This document shows positions 54,335 to 61,201 of a stretch of 64,000 bases of DNA, piece after piece; position 1 is the first letter of the stretch; each line of letters starts with the position of its first letter. Source of the stretch: Rhodanobacter sp. MP7CTX1 (lineage in GTDB: Bacteria; Pseudomonadota; Gammaproteobacteria; Xanthomonadales; Rhodanobacteraceae). The DNA lies in the NCBI RefSeq assembly GCF_014205795.1, contig NZ_JACHCN010000001.1:62001-126000 (forward strand), given 5' to 3'. The notes under the pieces are model-generated. The model saw only the letters and a program-made list of their open reading frames with translations, was not told the origin of the DNA and made no database searches. Made by a program: the position numbers and the translations under genes.

Positions 54335-56193
54335 TGGCAGTCGTGCCAGTTGTTGCCGACTTTGAACTCGCCGGCCAGTGGGCAACGGAAGCCATAGTGC
54401 TGACCGGCGCGGAAGATCGCATCGGTAGCGGCGGCACCTACGGTCTCGGCAAGTTCCTCATCGACCTCCATCTGAAATTCGTCATGCACGTTGGCGACGA
54501 ACTCGTAGTGGATGCCGGGGATCAAGCCGTTCTCTTGCAGACGCTCATCAAGTAGCACGAGAGCCTTCTTCATCACGATTGCGCCGGCACCCTGGAGGAG
54601 AGTGTTCAGTGCAGCGTGAGCACTACGGACATGCACCTTGCGGCCGTCGAGGCCCTTCAGGTATCCCTGCTTGCGGACGGTCTGCTGGATGGCCTTGATG
54701 AGCGCATCCAGTGCCGGCAGTCCCTTAAGGAACTGAGCCTTCAGTTCGGCACCACGCTTCGCGCCCTTGCCGACAATCGAGCCGATCTTCGCGTCGCCAG
54801 CTCCGTAGAGGAAGGCGTAGATGAAGGTCTTGGCTTCGTTGCGGGTGAGGAGGCCAGCAGCGATCTGGTTGGTCGTGTGTACGTCACCGTCCAGGATGAC
54901 CTTCGCGTATGCGCCGTGATCCCAGCGGCCCATGAAGTGCGCGAGGCATCGCAGCTCAAGGCCGCTGGCGTCCGCGCCTACCTGCTTCTTCCCTTTGGGC
55001 ACACCGAACAACGCTCGACACTCAGGGCCATACAGGGAACCGGAGGAGGGTACCTGCGCCATGTTGGGCGCGGAGTGCGTCATTCGGCCGGTGACAGCGC
55101 CGTTCTGATTCACTCGACCGTGGATACGGCCGTCCGCCTTTACTGCCTTGAACCACGCTTGCTTGCCTTCGCTGAGCTGTCCTATCCGTTTCGCAACGGT
55201 CAGGTATTCGATCAGCAGCGGCACCTCGGGATACTTCAGACCTTCGAGCGTGGTCTCGTCCATCTGCGGCGTGCCGGCCTCGGTGAACTCCGTAGGAGTC
55301 CATCCGTAAAGGTGCTTCAAGCGGTCGCAGATGTGCGCGCGTGAGCCGGGGTTGAAGGTGATGGTCTTCCACTTTTGGAAGGGAACACCGACCTCGTAGC
55401 CTTTCGACTTGTTGGCACGCTTCGGGATGAGGATGCCGTTCTTTGCTTCCCAAGGCGGGAAGACAGCGCGCAGCTTCTCGGTCAGCTCGGCACGCAGGCC
55501 GACCAGCGTCACCTCTAGCTCTTTACCCTTCGCTTTGTCGAACAAGAAACCGTAAGTCTCCTGTCGCCGAAGGATCGGGGCGATGTCGTGTTCCAGGCGG
55601 ATGCTGTCTTCGCTGAAACCCTGCGCCATCAGCTTGTCGTACAGCTTGGCGGTGACGCGGATGTCCTGGACGCAATAGTCGTCCATCTCCTGATTCCACT
55701 CCGCCCAAGGGTCGAGGCCTTTGGCTTTCATCATGTCGGAGTAGTCGCCCTTCCAGACGCCCATGCGCCAGCCCCACGCTTCAAGCGAGTGCTTGCCCAT
55801 GAGTTTCTTCGGGTAGATACCAGCAATGCGCCGACCGGCAGCGGCGTCCTTCTCGTGCTGCCGGACTCGCTTCATGTCATCGTTGAACAGATCGGTGAAC
55901 ATGAGTTGGGACATGATGAGCGTGTCCCACACACGGCCCTTCGGCTTGAACCACGGATAGACCTTCTGGATCGCAGGGATGTCGAAGCCGATGATGTTGT
56001 GCCCGCAGATGTCCGGGGCTTCCATCAGGATGCAAATTGCAGCCTCGTTGCTCAGCTTCGATCCGTGATCGTTGGCCCTATACGTGATGCCCTTCAGGAT
56101 GTCGCGCATTGCGATGCAATGAATCGTATCCATCGGCGGCTTGCCGTCTTTTTCCTCAAGGAGGCCGTTGGTCTCAATATCAAATATGAGCAT
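54331..56193 (-). CDS. DNA polymerase, T7 gp5-like (family A)
   Basis: The 620-aa replicative polymerase has the 3'-5' exonuclease acids (FDIETNG at 3-9, NIIGFDIPAI, DYCVQDI) and polymerase motif A ADASGLELRCLAHF, motif B KTFIYAFLYGAGDAKIG and motif C VHDEFQME. It is shorter than T7 gp5 (704 aa); the thioredoxin-binding insert of the thumb may be absent, which is inference. Both exonuclease and polymerase should be active. Confidence 0.95.
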   Translation of the reverse strand: MLIFDIETNGLLEEKDGKPPMDTIHCIAMRDILKGITYRANDHGSKLSNEAAICILMEAPDICGHNIIGFDIPAIQKVYPWFKPKGRVWDTLIMSQLMFTDLFNDDMKRVRQHEKDAAAGRRIAGIYPKKLMGKHSLEAWGWRMGVWKGDYSDMMKAKGLDPWAEWNQEMDDYCVQDIRVTAKLYDKLMAQGFSEDSIRLEHDIAPILRRQETYGFLFDKAKGKELEVTLVGLRAELTEKLRAVFPPWEAKNGILIPKRANKSKGYEVGVPFQKWKTITFNPGSRAHICDRLKHLYGWTPTEFTEAGTPQMDETTLEGLKYPEVPLLIEYLTVAKRIGQLSEGKQAWFKAVKADGRIHGRVNQNGAVTGRMTHSAPNMAQVPSSGSLYGPECRALFGVPKGKKQVGADASGLELRCLAHFMGRWDHGAYAKVILDGDVHTTNQIAAGLLTRNEAKTFIYAFLYGAGDAKIGSIVGKGAKRGAELKAQFLKGLPALDALIKAIQQTVRKQGYLKGLDGRKVHVRSAHAALNTLLQGAGAIVMKKALVLLDERLQENGLIPGIHYEFVANVHDEFQMEVDEELAETVGAAATDAIFRAGQHYGFRCPLAGEFKVGNNWHDCH

Positions 56194-56200
56194 CGAGGGC

Positions 56201-56437
56201 TTAGTCGATCAGGGCTTTGACGCGGGCAGCGATGCGCGTGGCGCGGTCGGCTTCGTCGTGTGCGGCGTCAGCGAAGTCCAGGAAGTCGTGCGCCATTTCG
56301 GTATGCGACTCGGCAGCGGCGCGGTGATCCAGGGCCAGCTTTTCCAGGTTCTGCACGTCCTTCTCGAAGCGCGCGGTGATCGAATCGACGGTGAACGGGA
56401 ACAGGCGGGCCAGCAGCAGTTCGATGTAAAGCTTCAT
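56201..56437 (-). CDS. 78-aa helical protein
   Basis: It begins MKLYIELLLARLFPF, with a helical Ala/Asp/His-rich remainder (DHRAAAESHTEMAHDFLDFADAAHDEAD). It lies between primase-helicase and polymerase genes and its ATG overlaps the previous stop. The family is unknown. Confidence 0.65.
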   Translation of the reverse strand: MKLYIELLLARLFPFTVDSITARFEKDVQNLEKLALDHRAAAESHTEMAHDFLDFADAAHDEADRATRIAARVKALID

Positions 56438-56613
56438 GTGATTTCCTCGACGGTGATGGTTACGCGCACACGCCTACCGCCCTCGGGGAATCGACGGGCT
56501 GCATCGGATGCGGTCATGGGGACTGCGTATGGGAAACATGCAGACGCACCAGCAAGTGCCGGTGCGTCCATGGGGATGTAGAACTCGTGAGTCGTTGCAG
56601 CGGGGTCAGTCAA
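56434..56613 (-). CDS. 59-aa protein coupled on both sides
   Basis: A TTG at 56613 overlaps the primase-helicase TGA, and the stop overlaps the ATG of the next gene (ATGA). The product (TDPAATTHEFYIPMDAPALA...) ends in a beta-strand segment GGRRVRVTITVEEIT. ATG codons at positions 15 and 33 are alternative starts. The family is unknown. Confidence 0.55.
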   Translation of the reverse strand: MTDPAATTHEFYIPMDAPALAGASACFPYAVPMTASDAARRFPEGGRRVRVTITVEEIT

Positions 56614-58232
56614 AAGTCTTGACTGCCTTCCCCTGGCTCCGGTGGGAACATCGGGGTTTCTTCCAGCTCCTGCTCGAACAACCTGCCGGTCTCCACGTCG
56701 TAGCCGAGACCGATGGTCTTGCCCGTGGCCTGGCCGGTGAAGCGATCCTTCAGGATGCGGAACGTGGTGTGCTGGCGGATGTTGATGTCTTCCGCTTGCT
56801 GGTCACGCTCCAGGCCGAACATGAAGTGGCTCCAGAAGCCAATCGCGCGGGAGCCTTTGAAGTGACGGATCATCACTCGCCCACCTTCTTCGTGTGGCTT
56901 GCCTTCCGGCGTTGCCAAGTGCGAGATCAGGTAGAAGCAGACGTTGTATGCCTGAGCGAACGAGGCGATGTCGGCCATGATCTGCTCAAGAGCTTTGCGC
57001 TCGTCTTCCTCCGCAGCCGCAAGAGCCGTGAGGTGGTCGAGGTAGAAGTGCTTCACGCCTTCAGCAGCGGCGAGGTACTTCATCTTCGCGTGGACTACAG
57101 ACCACTCCGTGCTACCGAATGAGTCGTACATGAAGACGTTGCCGCTGGCTTCGACCTTCTCGAACGCATCGGTCAGCTCCTCCTGTGTCCACGAATCGTC
57201 GGGCACATGGAAGCGGCGACCAGCGAGCTTGCCCGCAACACGCTTGCCGGTCTCGACGGGTGGCTGTTCCAGGTAGAACAGGCCGACCTTCTCGTTGAGC
57301 GTCACGGCGGTGTGGACGATCTCCTGCGTAAACAGGTCTGTCTTGCCGACACCCGTGCCCGCACCGAATGCATACACCTCGCCGTAGCGGCGGCCGTATG
57401 TGGAGGCGGTCAGGGATGGCAGGAACCAGGGGAGTCCCTGAGTGAGCGCGGCGAGCGCCTTCTCTTTGATGTCACCGAAGGTCACGATGCCATCGGGGCG
57501 GAACACCTTGGCGTTCCAGATGGCCGTGATGATCTCGCGGGCCTTACCGGCCAGCAGCAGATCGTTCGGGTCTTTCATCGACAGGTGCGCGATCTTGCAC
57601 TTACCCGGTGTGAACAGCAGCGCGCACTCTTGCGCAGCGGTCTGACCAGGTTCGTCCATGTCGAACACGAGGACGATCTCCTCGAACTTCTCCAGCCACT
57701 CAAGTTCTTGGGCGATGGTCTTCTTCGCGCCTTGAGCACCGTTTGGTACGGACACGACGGGCCACTTGTTCTCTTGCGCCTGACTTACGCTGAGGCAGTC
57801 GATCTCACCTTCGGTGATGACGATGCGGCGGCCGGGACTCCAGAGGTGCTGACCGTACAGGCCGGCACCCTTGAGTGATCCACGGACGTTGAACTCCTTT
57901 CCGGCGTATCGAACCTTCTGCGCAACCACTTCACCGTCGCGCATGTAGTTGGCTATTTGTACTGGCTTCCCGTGGTGCTCTCCGACTTTGTAGCCGAACT
58001 TGGCACAGGTATCCTCTGACAGCCCACGCTTCGTTAGAGCCTGGGACTGTCCGTGCAGAAACTCAGCGGACATGCGCTTGCTCCGTTGTGGCGTGTGGGT
58101 GCTGTCGCCCTGGCGGGTCTTGCCGCAGGAGAAGCAGTGCGTGTGCCCATCGGAATAGAGGGCACACGCATCAGAGGAACCGCAGTCTTCGCAAGAGCCT
58201 TTCGAGACCAGCTCGGACTCAGCGGTTTCCAC
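56610..58232 (-). CDS. Primase-helicase, T7 gp4-like
   Basis: The 540-aa protein starts with a zinc-binding domain (CEDCGSSDAC...HCFSCGK), then a TOPRIM primase domain (ITEGEIDCLS, VLVFDMDEPG), then the RecA/DnaB-like helicase with Walker A GAGTGVGKTD and VKHFYLDHLTAL as Walker B region. T7 gp4A is 566 aa. It unwinds the fork and primes lagging strands. Confidence 0.95.
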   Translation of the reverse strand: METAESELVSKGSCEDCGSSDACALYSDGHTHCFSCGKTRQGDSTHTPQRSKRMSAEFLHGQSQALTKRGLSEDTCAKFGYKVGEHHGKPVQIANYMRDGEVVAQKVRYAGKEFNVRGSLKGAGLYGQHLWSPGRRIVITEGEIDCLSVSQAQENKWPVVSVPNGAQGAKKTIAQELEWLEKFEEIVLVFDMDEPGQTAAQECALLFTPGKCKIAHLSMKDPNDLLLAGKAREIITAIWNAKVFRPDGIVTFGDIKEKALAALTQGLPWFLPSLTASTYGRRYGEVYAFGAGTGVGKTDLFTQEIVHTAVTLNEKVGLFYLEQPPVETGKRVAGKLAGRRFHVPDDSWTQEELTDAFEKVEASGNVFMYDSFGSTEWSVVHAKMKYLAAAEGVKHFYLDHLTALAAAEEDERKALEQIMADIASFAQAYNVCFYLISHLATPEGKPHEEGGRVMIRHFKGSRAIGFWSHFMFGLERDQQAEDINIRQHTTFRILKDRFTGQATGKTIGLGYDVETGRLFEQELEETPMFPPEPGEGSQDF

Positions 58233-58380
58233 GCTGGATTGACCACATGGTCTTGCGGGTCACCAGGCCGACCTTGCGGCGCAGCGCGGAGCTGACCAGC
58301 AGACGGTTGATGCGGTTTGCTTTGGGTGCAGCGGCGGCCTTCTCGAACGCGGCGCGCATTGTTGTTGCAACCTGGGTCAT
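58219..58380 (-). CDS. 53-aa basic protein
   Basis: ATG 58380 follows AAGGAAAC. The product is a basic helix (MTQVATTMRAAFEKAAAAPK...SALRRKVGLVTRKT) that overlaps the primase start by 14 bp. No family is recognised; nucleic-acid binding is possible. Confidence 0.6.
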   Translation of the reverse strand: MTQVATTMRAAFEKAAAAPKANRINRLLVSSALRRKVGLVTRKTMWSIQRGNR

Positions 58381-58730
58381 GCAGTTTCCTTGAGACGGGA
58401 GATGAGGCGGTCGATGGCGCACTCGCAGTGGCCGAGGTCGCGCATGGTTTCTTCGATGTGCTCGACCGTCAGCCGGATGCACTTGGCGCGCGGCGGATTG
58501 ATCGGGCCGGCGTAACGCTTCTGCGTTGCGCTGAGGGAATAGCGGATGTATCGCTGACCAGTGGCGTCTTTCGCCTCGGTCTTGATTACGTCGTAGCCCG
58601 CCGCAACGATCTCGTCGATGCGGGATGCCAAGCGGCGGATGCGGTAGACACCCTCGGCTTGCCAGGAGGTGATGTGCGACTCGGCGCGGAGGTGCGAGAG
58701 CACGGTTCGGGATTGCAGCGGGAGGTTCAT
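58377..58730 (-). CDS. HTH-domain protein (HTH_39-like)
   Basis: The 117-aa protein begins NLPLQSRTVLSHLRAESHITSWQAEGVYRIRRLASRIDEIVAAGYDVI, the helix-turn-helix pattern of small phage wHTH proteins, then a wing (GQRYIRYSL). The C-terminal half (about 75-117) is a helix with two Cys. It may regulate phage genes or DNA replication. The role is unknown. Confidence 0.75.
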   Translation of the reverse strand: MNLPLQSRTVLSHLRAESHITSWQAEGVYRIRRLASRIDEIVAAGYDVIKTEAKDATGQRYIRYSLSATQKRYAGPINPPRAKCIRLTVEHIEETMRDLGHCECAIDRLISRLKETA

Positions 58731-59122
58731 CAGGGTTCCTTGAGGAGTTCTTTGAGGGCGAGGAGGGGTGGCTCGTGACCAAACACGAGCGGCAAGCCAC
58801 GCAGCTCTTTGACGTTCCGCAGCACCTCAATCTGCTCGGGTGTGAAAGTCCCCTTGGTCTCCAGAAACTCCGTAAGGCCGCCGATGAGGCAGACCTGTAG
58901 AGAGCTGGATGCATGGGTGGGCGCAGCAGCACCACGCACGCTTTCGTCGCGACCCTTCTCCACACGGCCGTCCCGTCGAATGACGTAGTGAACGGCGATC
59001 TCGGAGTAACCCTGGCGGCGATGTGCGCTCGCCAGTTCCGCAACGCCGATGTCGGCGGACGGAGCGGTCATGGAACAGGTGACGAAGACGCGCTCGATGG
59101 TGTCGAGGGCCTTGAGTTTCAC
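58730..59122 (-). CDS. T7 lysozyme (gp3.5)-like protein with lost amidase residues
   Basis: The 130-aa protein aligns with T7 gp3.5 through VFVTCSMTAPSADIGVAEL, HRRQGYSEIAVHYVIRRDG, GRDESVRG and VCLIGGLTE. T7 uses His17, His122 and Cys130 for zinc and Tyr46/Lys128 for catalysis. Here Thr15 replaces His17, Val44 replaces Tyr46, and the C-terminus (VFGHEPPLLALKELL) keeps one His but no Cys or Lys. Amidase activity should be absent. T7 lysozyme also binds and inhibits T7 RNA polymerase, and that may be the remaining role. Confidence 0.85.
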   Translation of the reverse strand: MKLKALDTIERVFVTCSMTAPSADIGVAELASAHRRQGYSEIAVHYVIRRDGRVEKGRDESVRGAAAPTHASSSLQVCLIGGLTEFLETKGTFTPEQIEVLRNVKELRGLPLVFGHEPPLLALKELLKEP

Positions 59123-59526
59123 AACGAGTAGATGCTTACGGAGGTGTATGCGGCTTCGCCTGGAGCGGCGAATCGCTTGGTCGTGACCAGGTGGACGATC
59201 TGATTGTCGTCAGCCCAATAGCCGCCGATCTTCGTGATGATGTCGAGTGCCGCCTTGGCGGTGTTGTCTACATCCATACGGGGGAAGAACAGCTTGGACG
59301 TGCGGGCCTTCGTGCAGACGGCCGTGGTCACAACGAGGAGGGGTCGGTTCTTATCGAGCCAGAGGTTTCCCTCGGGGATTACTTCGAGTGCAGCGTCGAT
59401 CCACTGCTTGTACGGCTTTGCGATGTAGGTGCCCCAGCGAGTGACGCGGGGACGGGATGCAGGCAGAGGTTCGAGTGGGATGTGGATGGTGGCGAGATGT
59501 CCCGCCACCACCGCTTCCGGCTTCAT
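59119..59526 (-). CDS. RusA-like Holliday junction resolvase
   Basis: The 135-aa protein contains PLEPLPASRPRVTRWGTYIAK and the RusA acidic cluster MDVDNTAKAALDIITKIGGYWADDNQIV. It resolves branched DNA, the task of endonuclease I (gp3) in T7. ATG 59526 is used; the open frame extends into the SSB gene. It overlaps the lysozyme-like gene by 4 bp. Confidence 0.88.
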   Translation of the reverse strand: MKPEAVVAGHLATIHIPLEPLPASRPRVTRWGTYIAKPYKQWIDAALEVIPEGNLWLDKNRPLLVVTTAVCTKARTSKLFFPRMDVDNTAKAALDIITKIGGYWADDNQIVHLVTTKRFAAPGEAAYTSVSIYSL

Positions 59527-59542
59527 GCCCGGTGTCAGGAAC

Positions 59543-60208
59543 TTAGAAGTCCCCGCTGCCGCCACTGGTGTCCTCGTCGCTGCCGGCGTCGTCTTCGCCA
59601 CCGAACGTGCTCGGTGCCGGTGCGTCGTCAGCTTCGTAGCCACCTTCGTCTTCGTCGAAGCCCATCTCTTTCGAGGACTTGCTACCGAAGGTCACCAGTT
59701 CCAGCAGCTTCACGCCGACCAGTTTCGGGGACAGGTAGAACTTCTTGGCGCTCGGCACACCGCCGCCGCCCAGCTCGCAGGCAACACGGAGTGTGGAACC
59801 GCCACCGATGGTCGGCGGGTTCTTGATCTCTTTGCCTTTGCTGTCGAAGATCGCGGGCTTGCGCGACCACGGCTTGTTGGTCTGCTTGCTGACACCGCTC
59901 GCCTTCATCTTGAAGTTGATGGTGATGCGGCCGGTCTCTTCGCCGTCCTTGTCCAGCTCCTCGGTGAACACCGGGGCGACCTCGAACTTCTTGTGAGCCG
60001 GCTTCTCAGCCTTGAACTCCTCGAACAGTTCGTCGCGCACCTTCTCCAGCGTGGCGATGAGCTGCTGCACCTCGGGCAGGTTCGGATCGAACGCCAGTCG
60101 TGCGGTGTACTCGCCTTCGGGCTTGAACTTCGTGTCCGGGGCGTTGAGGTTCGGCCATACGGCCACACCCTTCGGGGTGTTGAGGATCGGGTACTTCTTC
60201 TGTGCCAT
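59543..60208 (-). CDS. ssDNA-binding protein, T7 gp2.5-like
   Basis: The 221-aa protein has the DUF2815/gp2.5 pattern (NTPKGVAVWPNLNAPDTKF, ITINFKMKASG, VGVKLLELVTFG) and an acidic tail ending in Phe (SGGSGDF), the feature by which gp2.5 contacts polymerase and primase-helicase. The family and position agree. Confidence 0.92.
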   Translation of the reverse strand: MAQKKYPILNTPKGVAVWPNLNAPDTKFKPEGEYTARLAFDPNLPEVQQLIATLEKVRDELFEEFKAEKPAHKKFEVAPVFTEELDKDGEETGRITINFKMKASGVSKQTNKPWSRKPAIFDSKGKEIKNPPTIGGGSTLRVACELGGGGVPSAKKFYLSPKLVGVKLLELVTFGSKSSKEMGFDEDEGGYEADDAPAPSTFGGEDDAGSDEDTSGGSGDF

Positions 60209-60358
60209 TCAGTCTTCCGGGTAGGGGTTTGAGATTGCAGTCAACACGGCGGTGTCGATGCCGGCCGTGTGGAGATTGCGCAGGGTCTTTAGGGACAGCG
60301 AGCCGGTTTCATCCAGCTCGCGGTAGGCGTCCCGTAGGAGTTCGGTTGGGGTTTTCAG
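60209..60358 (-). CDS. 49-aa protein with apparent CTG start
   Basis: A frame of 49 codons (KTPTELLRDAYRELDETGS...) lies exactly between two genes. It ends in TGA directly before the SSB ATG, and begins at CTG 60358, overlapping the upstream TGA (CTGA). No ATG, GTG or TTG is available until late in the frame. Small helical protein, unknown. Confidence 0.5.
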   Translation of the reverse strand: MKTPTELLRDAYRELDETGSLSLKTLRNLHTAGIDTAVLTAISNPYPED

Positions 60359-60642
60359 GTGAACCTCTGCTTGATCTCGCCGGCCACGTAGGCGGCTACG
60401 GCAGAGAAGGTGTTTTCGTTGCGGAAGTGGCAGTCGTTCTGCATGCGATCCACGATGCTCAGCAGCTCGCGTGGGTCGATCTCCAGAACTTCTGCGGTCA
60501 CCTTCAGCGCGGCGGCCAGTGCGAGAACTTGGCGGGCCGGGTGAAGGTCTTGCAGCGCGTTGATGACCTCGAAGGCCCCCTCCGCCGCAGCGGTAGGGGA
60601 CGAGGCGAGTACGCGGTCGCGGACTGTGGAGACGATGCTCAC
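60355..60642 (-). CDS. 95-aa helical protein
   Basis: GTG 60642 overlaps the previous stop (GTGA). The product is helical (STVRDRVLASSPTAAAEGAF...LLSIVDRMQNDC) and ends FSAVAAYVAGEIKQRFT. I recall similar small phage proteins but know no function. Confidence 0.65.
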   Translation of the reverse strand: MSIVSTVRDRVLASSPTAAAEGAFEVINALQDLHPARQVLALAAALKVTAEVLEIDPRELLSIVDRMQNDCHFRNENTFSAVAAYVAGEIKQRFT

Positions 60643-60875
60643 GAGAAGCGCGCCATCAGTCCCAGGTTGGTGTCGATGGCGGCGTAGTTGACGCCCGTGC
60701 GCTGCGCCGGCCACGAGTGGCGGATCAGGTGGAAGAACGCACGCTTGCGCAGGGCGCGCTTGATCTCGCTGGTGACCGCGAGGATCAGTGGCAGATCGTT
60801 GGTGCGCGATGCGGCGACGGCCATGCGCTGCATGCGCTTGGTGTAGAACGGGGACAGCGTGCGGGCCTTAGCCAT
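60639..60875 (-). CDS. 78-aa basic protein
   Basis: The product is strongly basic (MAKARTLSPFYTKRMQRMAV, EIKRALRKRAFFHLIRHSW) and ends in GLMARFS. It could bind nucleic acid or host RNA polymerase as some T7 early proteins do, but nothing specific is visible. Confidence 0.6.
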   Translation of the reverse strand: MAKARTLSPFYTKRMQRMAVAASRTNDLPLILAVTSEIKRALRKRAFFHLIRHSWPAQRTGVNYAAIDTNLGLMARFS

Positions 60876-61023
60876 GAAAGCGACTCCAGAGGTTGCGGAA
60901 GGTGCGACGGATGCGGCGGGCGGCGGCCTTGGCGGCCAGGACGGTCGCGGCTGCGGCGCCGATGAGGACGCATGTGCCCAGCAGGGCGACGCCGATCACG
61001 TCGCCGAAAGTCCAGATGAACAT
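60868..61023 (-). CDS. 51-aa membrane protein
   Basis: One hydrophobic helix (FGDVIGVALLGTCVLIGAAAATVLAA) is followed by a basic tail (ARRIRRTFRNLWSRF). It overlaps the next gene by 8 bp. The function is unknown; exclusion or toxicity are possible roles. Confidence 0.6.
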   Translation of the reverse strand: MFIWTFGDVIGVALLGTCVLIGAAAATVLAAKAAARRIRRTFRNLWSRFHG

Positions 61024-61027
61024 CGGA

Positions 61028-61168
61028 TCAGCCCCCCAGCAGGGAGCGCGCGGCGACTCGGAAGTCAGCCAGCGTGCAGTGGACGGCGGGGTCGTAGATC
61101 GCGAGCACAACGCCGTATCTGTCGGTGGCGGTGTGGGTGTTGAGTGCGCTGTTGAATTGAATGCTCAT
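61028..61168 (-). CDS. 46-aa protein, first gene after RNA polymerase
   Basis: ATG 61168 follows TTGAGGAAACGC. The product is MSIQFNSALNTHTATDRYGV... with no family. It is preceded by the CTTGACACAA element at 61176-61198, whose downstream part doubles as ribosome-binding site. Confidence 0.6.
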   Translation of the reverse strand: MSIQFNSALNTHTATDRYGVVLAIYDPAVHCTLADFRVAARSLLGG

Positions 61169-61175
61169 GCGTTTC

Positions 61176-61198
61176 CTCAAGGGTTGATTTGTGTCAAG
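61176..61198 (-). promoter_or_regulatory. CTTGACACAA element downstream of RNA polymerase gene
   Basis: The minus strand reads CTTGACACAAATCAAC followed by CCTTGAG, agreeing at 20 of 23 positions with 28834-28812. It contains a perfect TTGACA but no good -10, so it may be a phage-RNA-polymerase promoter, an operator or a weak host promoter for the middle genes. Confidence 0.5.
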
Positions 61199-61201
61199 TG
61201 T

